From Schlesneria paludicola DSM 18645 (GTDB taxonomy: Bacteria > Planctomycetota > Planctomycetia > Planctomycetales > Planctomycetaceae): DNA of 64,000 nucleotides. The position numbers and the translations under genes are program-made. The DNA is taken from the NCBI RefSeq assembly GCF_000255655.1, contig NZ_JH636437.1, positions 186,353 to 250,352 on the forward strand, given 5' to 3'. The notes under the pieces were generated by a model, which saw nothing but the letters and a program-made list of their open reading frames with translations, was not told the DNA's origin and made no database searches. Shown here piece by piece: positions 27,332 through 34,944 of this stretch. Position 1 is the stretch's first letter; the number at the start of each line of letters is the position of its first letter.

Positions 27332-27688
27332 ATGGCCGACGAGCCCGACAGGAGACGTGACTGGGCGGTTACGTTTCTGGGGCGACTTTGTTTGATCGGC
27401 TGGACCTGCGCCATCCTGTACGAAGCGTTCGACTTTCTGAAACCCGTGCGTCAGATCTGTCTGCTGTTCGGGCCCTGGGCCTGCGTGATTGCGCTCGTTA
27501 ACGCGATCGGGTTGCTGCTGATTCGTCGGCGGGGGATCTTTTTGCTGTTCTTGCTGCTGATCATTCCACCGACCGTTCATTTCGGTATGGTATTACGGAA
27601 TATCGCCGACCAGAAGTTGAAACTGTACGATGCGGGAACCCCGACAAATCCAGACGCGGCTTTGTCCGAGCCACCTCCGGCGAATTGA
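27332..27688 (+). CDS. Small membrane protein of unknown function
   Basis: A 118-residue protein with three hydrophobic spans: near 17-36, 40-62 (ICLLFGPWACVIALVNAIGL) and 68-86. A soluble Pro-rich tail follows. ATG 27332 has AGGAG eight bases upstream; the in-frame GTG at 27308 is less likely. It begins an apparent three-gene unit with the small secreted protein 16 bases downstream and the GT39-like transferase after that. No family recognised. Confidence 0.65.
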   Translation: MADEPDRRRDWAVTFLGRLCLIGWTCAILYEAFDFLKPVRQICLLFGPWACVIALVNAIGLLLIRRRGIFLLFLLLIIPPTVHFGMVLRNIADQKLKLYDAGTPTNPDAALSEPPPAN

Positions 27689-27704
27689 TTCGAAGGAATC
27701 TGCG

Positions 27705-28085
27705 ATGCGAGCTCTAAATCCAATCCTGGCCCTGATCCTTCTGGCTTCGTCAGCGATGGCCGAAGAGCCGACTCCAATCACTCCTGCCGAAGCGGCAAAA
27801 AAAGTGAACGAGATGGTTCTCGTTCAACTTGAGGTCAAATCGACGGGCGGCCGATCGAATCACTACTTGAACTCCGAGAAAGAATTCACCGACGCGAAGA
27901 ACTTCACCGTGTTCATCGCAAAGGATCATCTGGAACTCTTCAAAAAAGCCGGTGTCGAGAATCCCGCCCAACATTACAAAGGTAAAGTCATTCAAGTCTC
28001 GGGCAAGGTCGTGCTCGAACAACAGAAGCCCTGGATCAAAGTGGCGGACCCCGCGCAGATCAAGCTCGTTACTCAAGAGAAATAG
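27705..28085 (+). CDS. Small secreted OB-fold-like protein
   Basis: A 126-residue protein with a signal peptide (ALNPILALILLASSAMAEE). The mature part, VNEMVLVQLEVKSTGGRSNH through FTVFIAKDH to YKGKVIQVSGKVVLEQQKPW, has the strand pattern of small OB-fold domains. Such domains occur in proteins binding nucleic acid or sugars, and this one is exported. ATG 27705 has AAGGA eight bases upstream. Lies between a membrane protein and a GT39-like transferase (two-base gap to the latter). Function is not known. Confidence 0.7.
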   Translation: MRALNPILALILLASSAMAEEPTPITPAEAAKKVNEMVLVQLEVKSTGGRSNHYLNSEKEFTDAKNFTVFIAKDHLELFKKAGVENPAQHYKGKVIQVSGKVVLEQQKPWIKVADPAQIKLVTQEK

Positions 28086-28087
28086 TC

Positions 28088-29389
28088 ATGCCACGACGCG
28101 ACGCGATCAGCGTTATCGCCTGCTTGCTGATCGCGCTGGTTCTGCGGTTCGGCGTCATTTTGTCCCAGCCTGCACAATTGACCGTTGACCGCGACGCCTA
28201 CATTGCGATCGCAACCAGCATCGTTGAAGGTCGCGGCTACAGCGGTCCGCACAGCACTCATCCCACCGCTTTCCGCCCGCCAATCTATCCGCTCAGTCTT
28301 GCCGCGGGGCGAATTCTGCTTCCCACCCCGGTCGTCGTTGCGGGACTGAATCTGATTTGTGGTCTGGTCGCAGTTTGGTTCACCATTCAAGTGGGTGCAC
28401 TTCTCCATCTCGGAGAATGGCGATTCCTGGCGGGATTGCTGATAGCGATTGATCCATTGCTGCTGCAGTATTCGGCCCAACCGATGACCGAATCGTTGTG
28501 CGTCGTTCTCGCGATCGGATGGCTCTGGTCCGTCTTGAACGAAAACTCAGAGAAGCCCGCATGGCGGGTCATCCAATGGATACGCTGCGGCGCGGTGTTT
28601 GGAATCCTGGTCCTTAGCCGACCGACCTTCTGGCCGATCGCCGCAATTGAAGGTCTGTTTTGGCTGATGGCACTCCTGCGAACGCAGCAGTCCGTCGACC
28701 GAATCACTCGCATCAACGTTGGCCTGGTGCATCTCGGGACAACTGTCGTGGTTGTTGCCCCGTGGCTGATCCGGAACTGGATCGTCATGGCAGCTCCGAT
28801 CCTTACAACCACGCACGGCGGATACACATTGCTCCTGGGAAACAATCCGGTGTTCTACCGCGAAGTCGTCGAGAAGCCCTGGGGAACAACTTGGCCCGAT
28901 GAGAGTCAGCACCAATGGGAGGCGGATCTTGAGGCCAGCCTGGTTCGTGATCTCGGCGCCAATGCCTCGGAAGTGGCGCGCGACGCATGGCAATCGCGCC
29001 AAGCACGTCAGAATATGCTGGACGAACCTCGTCTGTGCCTTCAAGCAGCTTTCCACCGGATACGAAGTTTTTGGAACACAACGCCGCAGGGCGATGCCGC
29101 AAAAGGCGTGAACTCGGCCGTTCTGGCGCTCGTCGGTTGGTACTCGGTCTTTTTCATCACGGTGGCCCTGATGGGAATGGGTTTAGTAGTGGCTCGGACC
29201 GAGCGAGCACGCTGGGTCCCCCTGTATAGCCTGGTCGTGGCCCTGCAGGTTGTGCACCTTTTTTATTGGACAAACACGCGAATGCGCGCACCGCTAACAC
29301 CCGCACTCGCCCTCTTTGCCGCAGCCACCTGTTCGACTTGGCCGACCAATCGACAGCGAAGTGGACACGGCGAAACGATCGGAATCTGA
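28088..29389 (+). CDS. GT39-like membrane glycosyltransferase
   Basis: A 433-residue integral membrane protein of the GT-C superfamily, with about nine spans. The first loop carries DRDAY (34-38), the acidic site of polyprenyl-phosphate-dependent transferases, followed by GRGYSGPHSTHPTAFRPPIYP, which matches the P-x-Y-P loop seen in the family. The C-terminal soluble part is short. It follows the OB-fold protein by two bases and so is co-translated with it. Compared with the GT39-like gene at 6.7 kb it is shorter and not a close copy. Likely transfers a sugar to a surface lipid or protein; donor and acceptor unknown. Confidence 0.75.
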   Translation: MPRRDAISVIACLLIALVLRFGVILSQPAQLTVDRDAYIAIATSIVEGRGYSGPHSTHPTAFRPPIYPLSLAAGRILLPTPVVVAGLNLICGLVAVWFTIQVGALLHLGEWRFLAGLLIAIDPLLLQYSAQPMTESLCVVLAIGWLWSVLNENSEKPAWRVIQWIRCGAVFGILVLSRPTFWPIAAIEGLFWLMALLRTQQSVDRITRINVGLVHLGTTVVVVAPWLIRNWIVMAAPILTTTHGGYTLLLGNNPVFYREVVEKPWGTTWPDESQHQWEADLEASLVRDLGANASEVARDAWQSRQARQNMLDEPRLCLQAAFHRIRSFWNTTPQGDAAKGVNSAVLALVGWYSVFFITVALMGMGLVVARTERARWVPLYSLVVALQVVHLFYWTNTRMRAPLTPALALFAAATCSTWPTNRQRSGHGETIGI

Positions 29390-29403
29390 ATACTCGCGTC
29401 CAC

Positions 29404-29535
29404 CTCGTTCCCAAGCTTCTGCTTGGTAACGCCTCTTGGGGTTTTGTTTTCTGTCGAGCGGGAACGTGGCCTGTGACCGTCGTAAACATTTCTGATGTGT
29501 CGGAAGCGTTGCCAAGCGGGAGCTTGGCAATGAGG
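29404..29535. repeat. Paired family E palindromes (E2, E3)
   Basis: Two palindromes about 72 bases apart: CTCGTTCCCAAGC...GCTTGGTAACG (29404-29431) and CGTTGCCAAGC...GCTTGGCAATGAGG (29507-29535). The arrangement resembles paired REP units. The spacer of the first, read on the minus strand, matches sequence at 34.46-34.50 kb. Confidence 0.75.
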
Positions 29536-29597
29536 CCAGGTTGAAGCAATCGGTACAGACACCTTGCGGAGCCAGTCCCTGTTGCTTCAACCTGGCC
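29534..29597. repeat. Hairpin with perfect 16-bp arms around a family D core
   Basis: Arms 29534-29549 (GGCCAGGTTGAAGCAA) and 29582-29597 are exact reverse complements. The loop carries CAGACACC and GGAGCCAGTCCC, the two end motifs of family D. It shares two bases with the preceding palindrome. Confidence 0.85.
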
Positions 29598-29710
29598 GGT
29601 GAGTTCTCGGATCTTGAATTTTTGGCCTGGAAAATCAACTTGCCCCATTTCTTAGAAACGAACTAAGATTGCGGCGTTTGTATTTAATGACCCCACTCGC
29701 AGGAAAACGG

Positions 29711-30808
29711 ATGTTCCGGCGGATCATCGCTTCTGAACTGACGCAGCTTACGCCCCGGCGCATTTGCCTGATCAAACCGAGTGCTCTCGGGGATGTCGTG
29801 CAAACGATCCCTCTATTGCCGGTGCTGAAGCAGTGTTACCCAGAGGCGGAAATCTCGTGGGTCGTGAACCGGGAACTGCGAGATCTGATCGACGGGCATC
29901 CCGCGCTGCATGAATCGATTCCGTTCGAACGCCGTGGTGGCTGGTCCGCTTGGATCACGCTACTGAAAACACTCAGGGAGCGCCGGTTTGATCTGGTGTT
30001 CGATCTACAGGGTCTGCTTCGATCCGCAGTGATGACTGCCGTGACAGGAGCACGCGTTCGTGTTGGAATGGAGACCGCACGCGAAGGTTCGCGGTATACG
30101 CTGAACTGCATGATTCCCAATTCCGGACGTGACGTTCCGGCCCACGCCCGCTACTGGCGCGTGGCGGACGTGCTGGGCTTTGGTGAGACGCCACGTCAGA
30201 CAAAAATAGTAACCTCGGATGCGGATCAAGCATGGGCGATCACGCAACTGCAGGAGCTACCTCGTCCGATTTTCGCCGTGCATCCCGGAGCCCGCTGGGT
30301 CACCAAGCGCTGGCCTGTCGAGAAATTCGCCGATCTGATGCGACGCGCGGATCGACAGTGGTCCGGCAGTGTGTTGATCCTGGGCAGCAAGGCCGAACGA
30401 CCCGATGCCGATCAACTGACAAATCTGCTGGCCGAAAAGATGGGTACGATAGGTACGTCTCGGATCAAAAATCTGGCGGGCCAGTCGACGCTGAAGCAAT
30501 TGACCTCGCTGCTGGAACGAGTTGATTTCGCCATCAGCAATGATTCGGGTCCGATGCATCTGGCCGCCGGATTGGACATTCCCACATTGGGCCTGTTTAC
30601 GTGCACGTCCGCGATTCGTTCAGGGCCACCGGGGTCCATGCACGAATTGGTCTCAACGAAAGTCGCCTGCGCCGCCGGTTATCACAAGACCTGTCCGCAT
30701 CACGGTGCCGAGCATCTGTCCTGCCTGCGGGAACTCGGTGTCAGCCGAGCCTGGAGCGCCTTGCAGCGACTCGTCGACAAGAACGCGACCGCACAGCGTG
30801 TCGCTTAG
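29711..30808 (+). CDS. Family 9 glycosyltransferase (heptosyltransferase-like)
   Basis: A 365-residue GT-B transferase of the ADP-heptose:LPS heptosyltransferase family. The N-terminal motif KPSALGDV (22-29) is the usual K-x-x-x-x-G-D acceptor loop. The C-terminal domain has HPGARWVTKRWP and the nucleotide-sugar site NDSGPMHLAAGLDIPTLGLF, the latter near residue 277. These enzymes extend the inner core of lipopolysaccharide. With kdsB in this window it supports a KDO-containing outer-membrane lipid. I chose ATG 29711, with AGGA eight bases upstream; a TTG at 29669 is in frame. Confidence 0.85.
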   Translation: MFRRIIASELTQLTPRRICLIKPSALGDVVQTIPLLPVLKQCYPEAEISWVVNRELRDLIDGHPALHESIPFERRGGWSAWITLLKTLRERRFDLVFDLQGLLRSAVMTAVTGARVRVGMETAREGSRYTLNCMIPNSGRDVPAHARYWRVADVLGFGETPRQTKIVTSDADQAWAITQLQELPRPIFAVHPGARWVTKRWPVEKFADLMRRADRQWSGSVLILGSKAERPDADQLTNLLAEKMGTIGTSRIKNLAGQSTLKQLTSLLERVDFAISNDSGPMHLAAGLDIPTLGLFTCTSAIRSGPPGSMHELVSTKVACAAGYHKTCPHHGAEHLSCLRELGVSRAWSALQRLVDKNATAQRVA

Positions 30809-31043
30809 TGCATTCGGTTCCAGTTCGGTGAGCAGTCTTCCCCAGCACGGACCCGGAGTCCCACAGCGCGCCCATATCCACGAGTCATCGGTAGCGCGCG
30901 TGATTGGTTTTGACTGACCGCAGCAGTAGTATCAACCGGGAATCGTCTCACCGATGGACGTTCGTTGTCACCTGAATCGCCTCTTGGCTCGTTTGGGTGC
31001 ACCGTCTGTTCCGAATGTCGAAACCTTGTCGCGAGGATTGATC

Positions 31044-31733
31044 ATGCGCCGAAGTCACTTCTTGCTCATGCTGCTACTGATCACCGGTGGAACGGATGTC
31101 GGTTCCGCTCAAGACGTCAAGGAAGCCCCCGTCATCCCACCGCGGGAAGGCAAGCGTGAAGTGATTGAGATCTTCAATGGAAAGGATCTCAAAGGGTGGA
31201 TCGGACATACACAATACTGGTCCGTCGAAGACGGCGTCATCACCGGCAAGAACACGGACGAAGTGAAAGTCAGTAACTACCTGCTGACCGAACGACAGTT
31301 CACCGACTTTCGGTTTGTCTTTGACTTCAAACTGGCCGAGTCGGAAATGCATTCGGGCATCGCAATGTGGGGAAGGATCGCACCCGACCATGGCGATGAA
31401 TACACCTATGCCGGACATCTGGTCATGTTTCCGTCAGGCTATGGTTTTTATGACCTGTACGGTCGCAAGATGATTCATCAGAACATCGAGATTGCCAAGA
31501 CGGTCAACAAGCAGCATGACTGGAACACGTACGAAATTTTGGCTCAGGGCAATCGAATCCGATTCGTTGCGAATGGCAAGTTGATCTCGGATTGGCGTGA
31601 ACCAGAACCGCAGTTCATCAAGGCGGCACCGATCGGGCTGCAGTTGCATTCGAATAAGGTTCCACAGATCGTGCAGTTCAAAAATCTGAAACTGGAAGCG
31701 TTTCCTGAAGACAAGTTGTTGACGGTGAAATGA
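31044..31733 (+). CDS. Secreted DUF1080 protein
   Basis: A 229-residue protein with a signal peptide (FLLMLLLITGGTDVGSAQ) and one DUF1080 beta-sandwich domain. Landmarks are IEIFNGKDLKGWIG, the strand FTDFRFVFDFKLAESEMHSG, the loop GHLVMFPSGYGFYDLYGR, and FKNLKLEAF at the end. The domain may bind or cleave glycosides outside the cytoplasm. ATG 31044 follows GAGG with a good spacer; an upstream in-frame start at 30954 gives no signal peptide. The SUMF1-domain gene begins 21 bases later, so the two form a likely pair. Confidence 0.85.
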   Translation: MRRSHFLLMLLLITGGTDVGSAQDVKEAPVIPPREGKREVIEIFNGKDLKGWIGHTQYWSVEDGVITGKNTDEVKVSNYLLTERQFTDFRFVFDFKLAESEMHSGIAMWGRIAPDHGDEYTYAGHLVMFPSGYGFYDLYGRKMIHQNIEIAKTVNKQHDWNTYEILAQGNRIRFVANGKLISDWREPEPQFIKAAPIGLQLHSNKVPQIVQFKNLKLEAFPEDKLLTVK

Positions 31734-31754
31734 ACGACGAAAGGACTATTCGGG

Positions 31755-32621
31755 ATGATCTGCGATTCTTTAACAGGTTCTCGCATTCTTGCCGCGATCG
31801 TGATGCCGCTGATCCTCTGTGGCAGTTCGACCTTGGCAGACGAAGCACAAAAGGAAGAACTCGTTCGGACCTTCGTCGAAGAATTCGTGTCCATCACGCC
31901 AGGGAAGGACACGTTTCCCGCGACTTTTCGTATGGGTGACGCCGCTGGGGATTCAAACGAACAGCCAGTTCACACCGTCACGTTGACGAAGGAATTTGGA
32001 ATGGCTCGTTACGAGGTTCCACAGAATCTGTACGAAGCCGTCATGGGTTCGAATCCAAGTCGCTGGAAGGGGCCAAGGAACTCGGTCGAAATGATGACGT
32101 GGGACGATGCCAATTCGTTCTGCCAAAAGGTGACCCTATTGGCACGCCAACAGAATCTGATCAATGACGCCGAAGTGATTCGACTGCCGACCGAGGCCGA
32201 ATGGGAGTATTGCTGTCGAGCGGGGACGACGACGCGTTACAGCTTCGGCGAAGACGCTCAAAAGGAAGATGACGCGCCGCCCAAAGCGTCGATTCTGAAT
32301 CAGTTTGGCTGGCATACCGGAAACGCCGCGGGCAACGATCCGCCCGTCGGAGCCCTCAAGCCCAATCCTTGGGGGTTGTACGACATGCACGGGTACTTGT
32401 GGGAATTCACTGCCGATGCCTGGGCACCGACCTATGAGCATTCTCCGAACGACGGTTCACCGGAACCCGTTGTCGCGGACACAAAGGCGGTCGTGATTCG
32501 CAGTGGATCGTGGAAAGATAACTACAAGAAGCTGACGAGCGCATCGCGACAACCAGTGAAGCGCACTGCGGTGGATGATGCAGTTGGATTTCGCTGCGTG
32601 AAGGCCAAACGAACAGATTGA
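31755..32621 (+). CDS. Secreted SUMF1/FGE-sulfatase-domain protein lacking catalytic cysteines
   Basis: A 288-residue protein with a signal peptide (about 1-28, cut after STLA) and one formylglycine-generating-enzyme fold. The fold is recognised by FRMGDAAGD, the LPTEAEWEYCCRAGT block, NPWGLYDMHGYLWEFTAD and VIRSGSW. In true formylglycine-generating enzymes the end of the fold has two active-site cysteines; here that stretch reads WKDNYKKLTSASRQ, without cysteine. It is therefore probably a binding or structural relative, as many secreted planctomycete copies are. It sits 21 bases after a DUF1080 protein. Confidence 0.85.
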   Translation: MICDSLTGSRILAAIVMPLILCGSSTLADEAQKEELVRTFVEEFVSITPGKDTFPATFRMGDAAGDSNEQPVHTVTLTKEFGMARYEVPQNLYEAVMGSNPSRWKGPRNSVEMMTWDDANSFCQKVTLLARQQNLINDAEVIRLPTEAEWEYCCRAGTTTRYSFGEDAQKEDDAPPKASILNQFGWHTGNAAGNDPPVGALKPNPWGLYDMHGYLWEFTADAWAPTYEHSPNDGSPEPVVADTKAVVIRSGSWKDNYKKLTSASRQPVKRTAVDDAVGFRCVKAKRTD

Positions 32622-32693
32622 GGCATATCGTGCGGCGCTGCTTCGGGACACAACGGCACGCGGCACAAGGGACGTCACGATTGCAATAACCGG

Positions 32694-32855
32694 TTGTGTG
32701 CCAGTGGATGCTGGAATGAGGAACACCGTGGGATGGGGATCGGACGGCAATCCTCTTCCAAAAAAAGCACCTTGTTGAATGGTCGATCAACGACCTTCAC
32801 AGTCTTGTTGAGGATCAAATGCCGACTGGGCCAGGGCAGAGCCAGTGGCACACAA
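32694..32855 (-). mobile_element. Family F MITE-like element, copy F2
   Basis: 162 bases bounded by 14-base terminal inverted repeats, TTGTGTGCCAGTGG (32694-32707) and CCAGTGGCACACAA (32842-32855), with one mismatch. Reads in the opposite sense to the copy at 17.6 kb. It fills most of the gap upstream of the RbsA-like gene and contains no long open frame. Confidence 0.8.
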
Positions 32856-32892
32856 ATCCTAAGACTTAGACGCGACACAGGGGAATCGTCCG

Positions 32893-34380
32893 ATGACAAG
32901 CGGTGAGCTGTTGACGATGGAGAAGATCTCCAAGCAGTTTGGGGCGACCCAGGCGCTGCGAGAGGTGTCGTTGACCGTTCGCGCGGGACATGTTCTAGCC
33001 CTGATCGGTGAGAACGGTGCCGGTAAAAGTACGCTGATGAAGATCCTGAGTGGCGCTCATGCACCCGATTCCGGCGTCATGCACCTTTCCGGAAAACCAT
33101 ATGCCCCCACCGGTCCTCACGATGCCCGTATGGCGGGCGTAGGCATGATTTATCAGGAGCTGAACCTCGCCCCCGATTTGTCTGTGGAAGACAACATCAT
33201 GCTGGGTCAGGAACCCCATCTGTTCGGTGTGAGAAACCGTTCACAACAACGCGCACAGGTTCGCCGTGTATTGGATCTCTTAGGACACCCTGATCTTCGA
33301 CCTGAAACGCCGGTACGCGAACTGTCGATTGCCACGCAGCAACTGGTGGAGATCGCCCGGGCCTTGGCGTCGGATTCACGAGTTCTCGTCTTCGACGAAC
33401 CGACCAGTTCGCTCACCAGACATGATGTCGAACATCTGTTTGCCGTGATTCGCAAACTACGCGACTCAGGTTACGGCATCGTCTATATCAGTCATTTTCT
33501 GGAAGAGATTCGCCAGGTGTGCGACTGTTACGCCGTCTTGCGGGATGGCCAATCGGTCGGCGAAGGCGAATTGGCGGGAACATCAGATGGAGAGATCGTC
33601 TCACTGATGGTCGGCCGGAAGGTTTCGGACCTGTTTCCAACCGTGCCCCATCAGCCGGGTGAGACCCTGCTGTCGCTCGCAACGATCAGCGGTGAGCGTT
33701 CACCTGAGGACGTTTCACTCGAGCTGAGACGTGGTGAAATTGTGGGACTGGCGGGATTGATCGGGGCGGGCCGGACGGAACTGCTTCGCTGTCTATTTGC
33801 ACTCGATCCGGTCCGGAATGGCACCGTCAAAGTCGCAAAGCTCACGATTCGCCACAACACTCACTCACGCATTCGTGCAGGACTGGGGCTCGTCTCTGAA
33901 GATCGTAAAACTGAGGGGCTAGCGCAGATCCGTTCGATCGCCGACAACCTGACCTATAGTCGCTTACAGCCTTATTCCACGGCCGGCTGGTTGAATCTGT
34001 CAAAGCGAACCAATTCCGTCATGGACTGGATGAAACGCCTGCAGATCAAAGCGCAGTCACCCGAACAGACGATCGGTGAATTGTCGGGGGGGAATCAGCA
34101 GAAGGTCGCGATCGCACGCGTGCTGCATCAACAAGCCGACATCTTGCTGCTCGACGAACCCACTCGCGGAATCGACGTGGGAACGAAATCCGAGATCTAT
34201 CGGCTGATGGGCGAATTGGCAGCCGAAGGCAAAGCAATTCTGTTCGTCAGCTCGTATCTGACCGAGTTAATGGCCGTATGCGATCGATTGGGTGTGATGT
34301 CAGGCGGTCGCCTTCGAGATATCCGTCCGACATCGGAATGGACCGAAGAATCCATCATGAGCATCGCAGTGGCAAGGTGA
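32893..34380 (+). CDS. Sugar ABC transporter ATP-binding protein (RbsA/MglA type)
   Basis: A 495-residue protein with two ATPase domains in tandem. First half: Walker A GENGAGKST (39-47), signature ELSIATQQLVEIARAL, Walker B VLVFDEPTSSL. Second half: a degenerate Walker A GLIGAGRTEL, signature LSGGNQQKVAIARVL and Walker B ILLLDEPTRGIDVG. This asymmetry is normal for RbsA/MglA. It powers uptake of a monosaccharide (ribose, galactose, rhamnose or similar) and needs a membrane permease and a binding protein. Neither is present: the stop overlaps a GTG start of a 23-codon stub that may be the remains of the permease. It is thus probably an orphan or a broken operon. Confidence 0.9.
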   Translation: MTSGELLTMEKISKQFGATQALREVSLTVRAGHVLALIGENGAGKSTLMKILSGAHAPDSGVMHLSGKPYAPTGPHDARMAGVGMIYQELNLAPDLSVEDNIMLGQEPHLFGVRNRSQQRAQVRRVLDLLGHPDLRPETPVRELSIATQQLVEIARALASDSRVLVFDEPTSSLTRHDVEHLFAVIRKLRDSGYGIVYISHFLEEIRQVCDCYAVLRDGQSVGEGELAGTSDGEIVSLMVGRKVSDLFPTVPHQPGETLLSLATISGERSPEDVSLELRRGEIVGLAGLIGAGRTELLRCLFALDPVRNGTVKVAKLTIRHNTHSRIRAGLGLVSEDRKTEGLAQIRSIADNLTYSRLQPYSTAGWLNLSKRTNSVMDWMKRLQIKAQSPEQTIGELSGGNQQKVAIARVLHQQADILLLDEPTRGIDVGTKSEIYRLMGELAAEGKAILFVSSYLTELMAVCDRLGVMSGGRLRDIRPTSEWTEESIMSIAVAR

Positions 34381-34448
34381 GTGTGCAGGTACCCCATGCC
34401 AAAACAACTCCAGGCGAGCCGGGCGGCTGTCGTCGCATTGGGCGATAA
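34377..34448 (+). pseudogene. Possible remnant of sugar permease start
   Basis: A GTG overlapping the last four bases of the ATPase gene (GTGA) opens a 23-codon frame that ends in TAA at 34446-34448 without reaching any membrane span. In RbsA-type operons a permease normally begins at just this point. A sequence matching a family E repeat flank follows from about 34463, suggesting a deletion or insertion at that junction. The assignment rests on position only. Confidence 0.35.
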
Positions 34449-34581
34449 CAGGCTTCGTGATCTCCCTGTCAAGAAAACAAAATTGCAAGAGGCGTTCCCA
34501 AACGGCAGCGCTGGCGATGTCAGTTCCTCAAGCCCAAGCGGGCCGACCTGCCTTCCAACAAGACATCTGCTGTTTTTTCTT

Positions 34582-34680
34582 CCTTGCGTCGTTGCGCCTT
34601 TGCGTTCCATTTTTTTGTTGCGAAAAACTACTTCGGAAAGAAAAGTTAACGCAAACGCGCCAAGGCGCAACGACGCAAAG
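34582..34680. repeat. Family C inverted repeat
   Basis: The left arm (34582-34606), CCTTGCGTCGTTGCGCCTTT plus TGCGTT, pairs with the right arm (34648-34680). The right arm carries eight extra bases, a GGCGCG-type bulge. The loop of about 40 bases is rich in T and A. Only one copy in this window. Confidence 0.8.
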
Positions 34681-34870
34681 TGAAGACCATGCGACTTCAC
34701 TTTGCGATCGATTCGTAGCGAACAGGCAAATAACGCAACTTCAAAAGCGGAATCTTGGCAACGAGAAGACGGTCGGATTATGAAAACAAATCATCGGCCC
34801 AGTTGAAGAACCGGGCGTTAACGCAGCCCGGCTCGCCTGGATCATGCCCTAGAGATGACCACATTTCCAA

Positions 34871-34904
34871 CTCGTTACCAAGCTCCTCGGCCTGCTTGGT
34901 AACG
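34871..34904. repeat. Family E palindrome (E4)
   Basis: CTCGTTACCAAGC and GCTTGGTAACG arms around an eight-to-ten-base loop, between the family C repeat and the 3' end of the minus-strand SGNH-DUF1080 gene. Confidence 0.75.
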
Positions 34905-34944
34905 TTTCCTACGCCCAGAAATCGTACGCAACGCGGCGTTCGCA

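Larger units (their letters stand above)
29390..29710. other. Repeat-filled gap
   Basis: 321 bases between two plus-strand genes, mainly repeats: family E palindromes at 29404-29433 and 29506-29535, then a 16-bp perfect hairpin around a family D core at 29534-29597. No gene seen. Confidence 0.7.
34381..34944. other. Repeat-rich gap
   Basis: 564 bases between convergent genes. Contents in order: a short permease-like stub, a family E-like stretch near 34463-34510, the family C inverted repeat at 34582-34680 and a family E palindrome at 34871-34904. Open frames to about 100 codons on the plus strand are spliced out of these repeats and do not look like proteins. Confidence 0.65.

Noticed and set aside
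34381-34783. Overlapping plus-strand frames of about 100 codons
   Set aside because: They run through the family C and E repeats, change frame within them and show no protein pattern.
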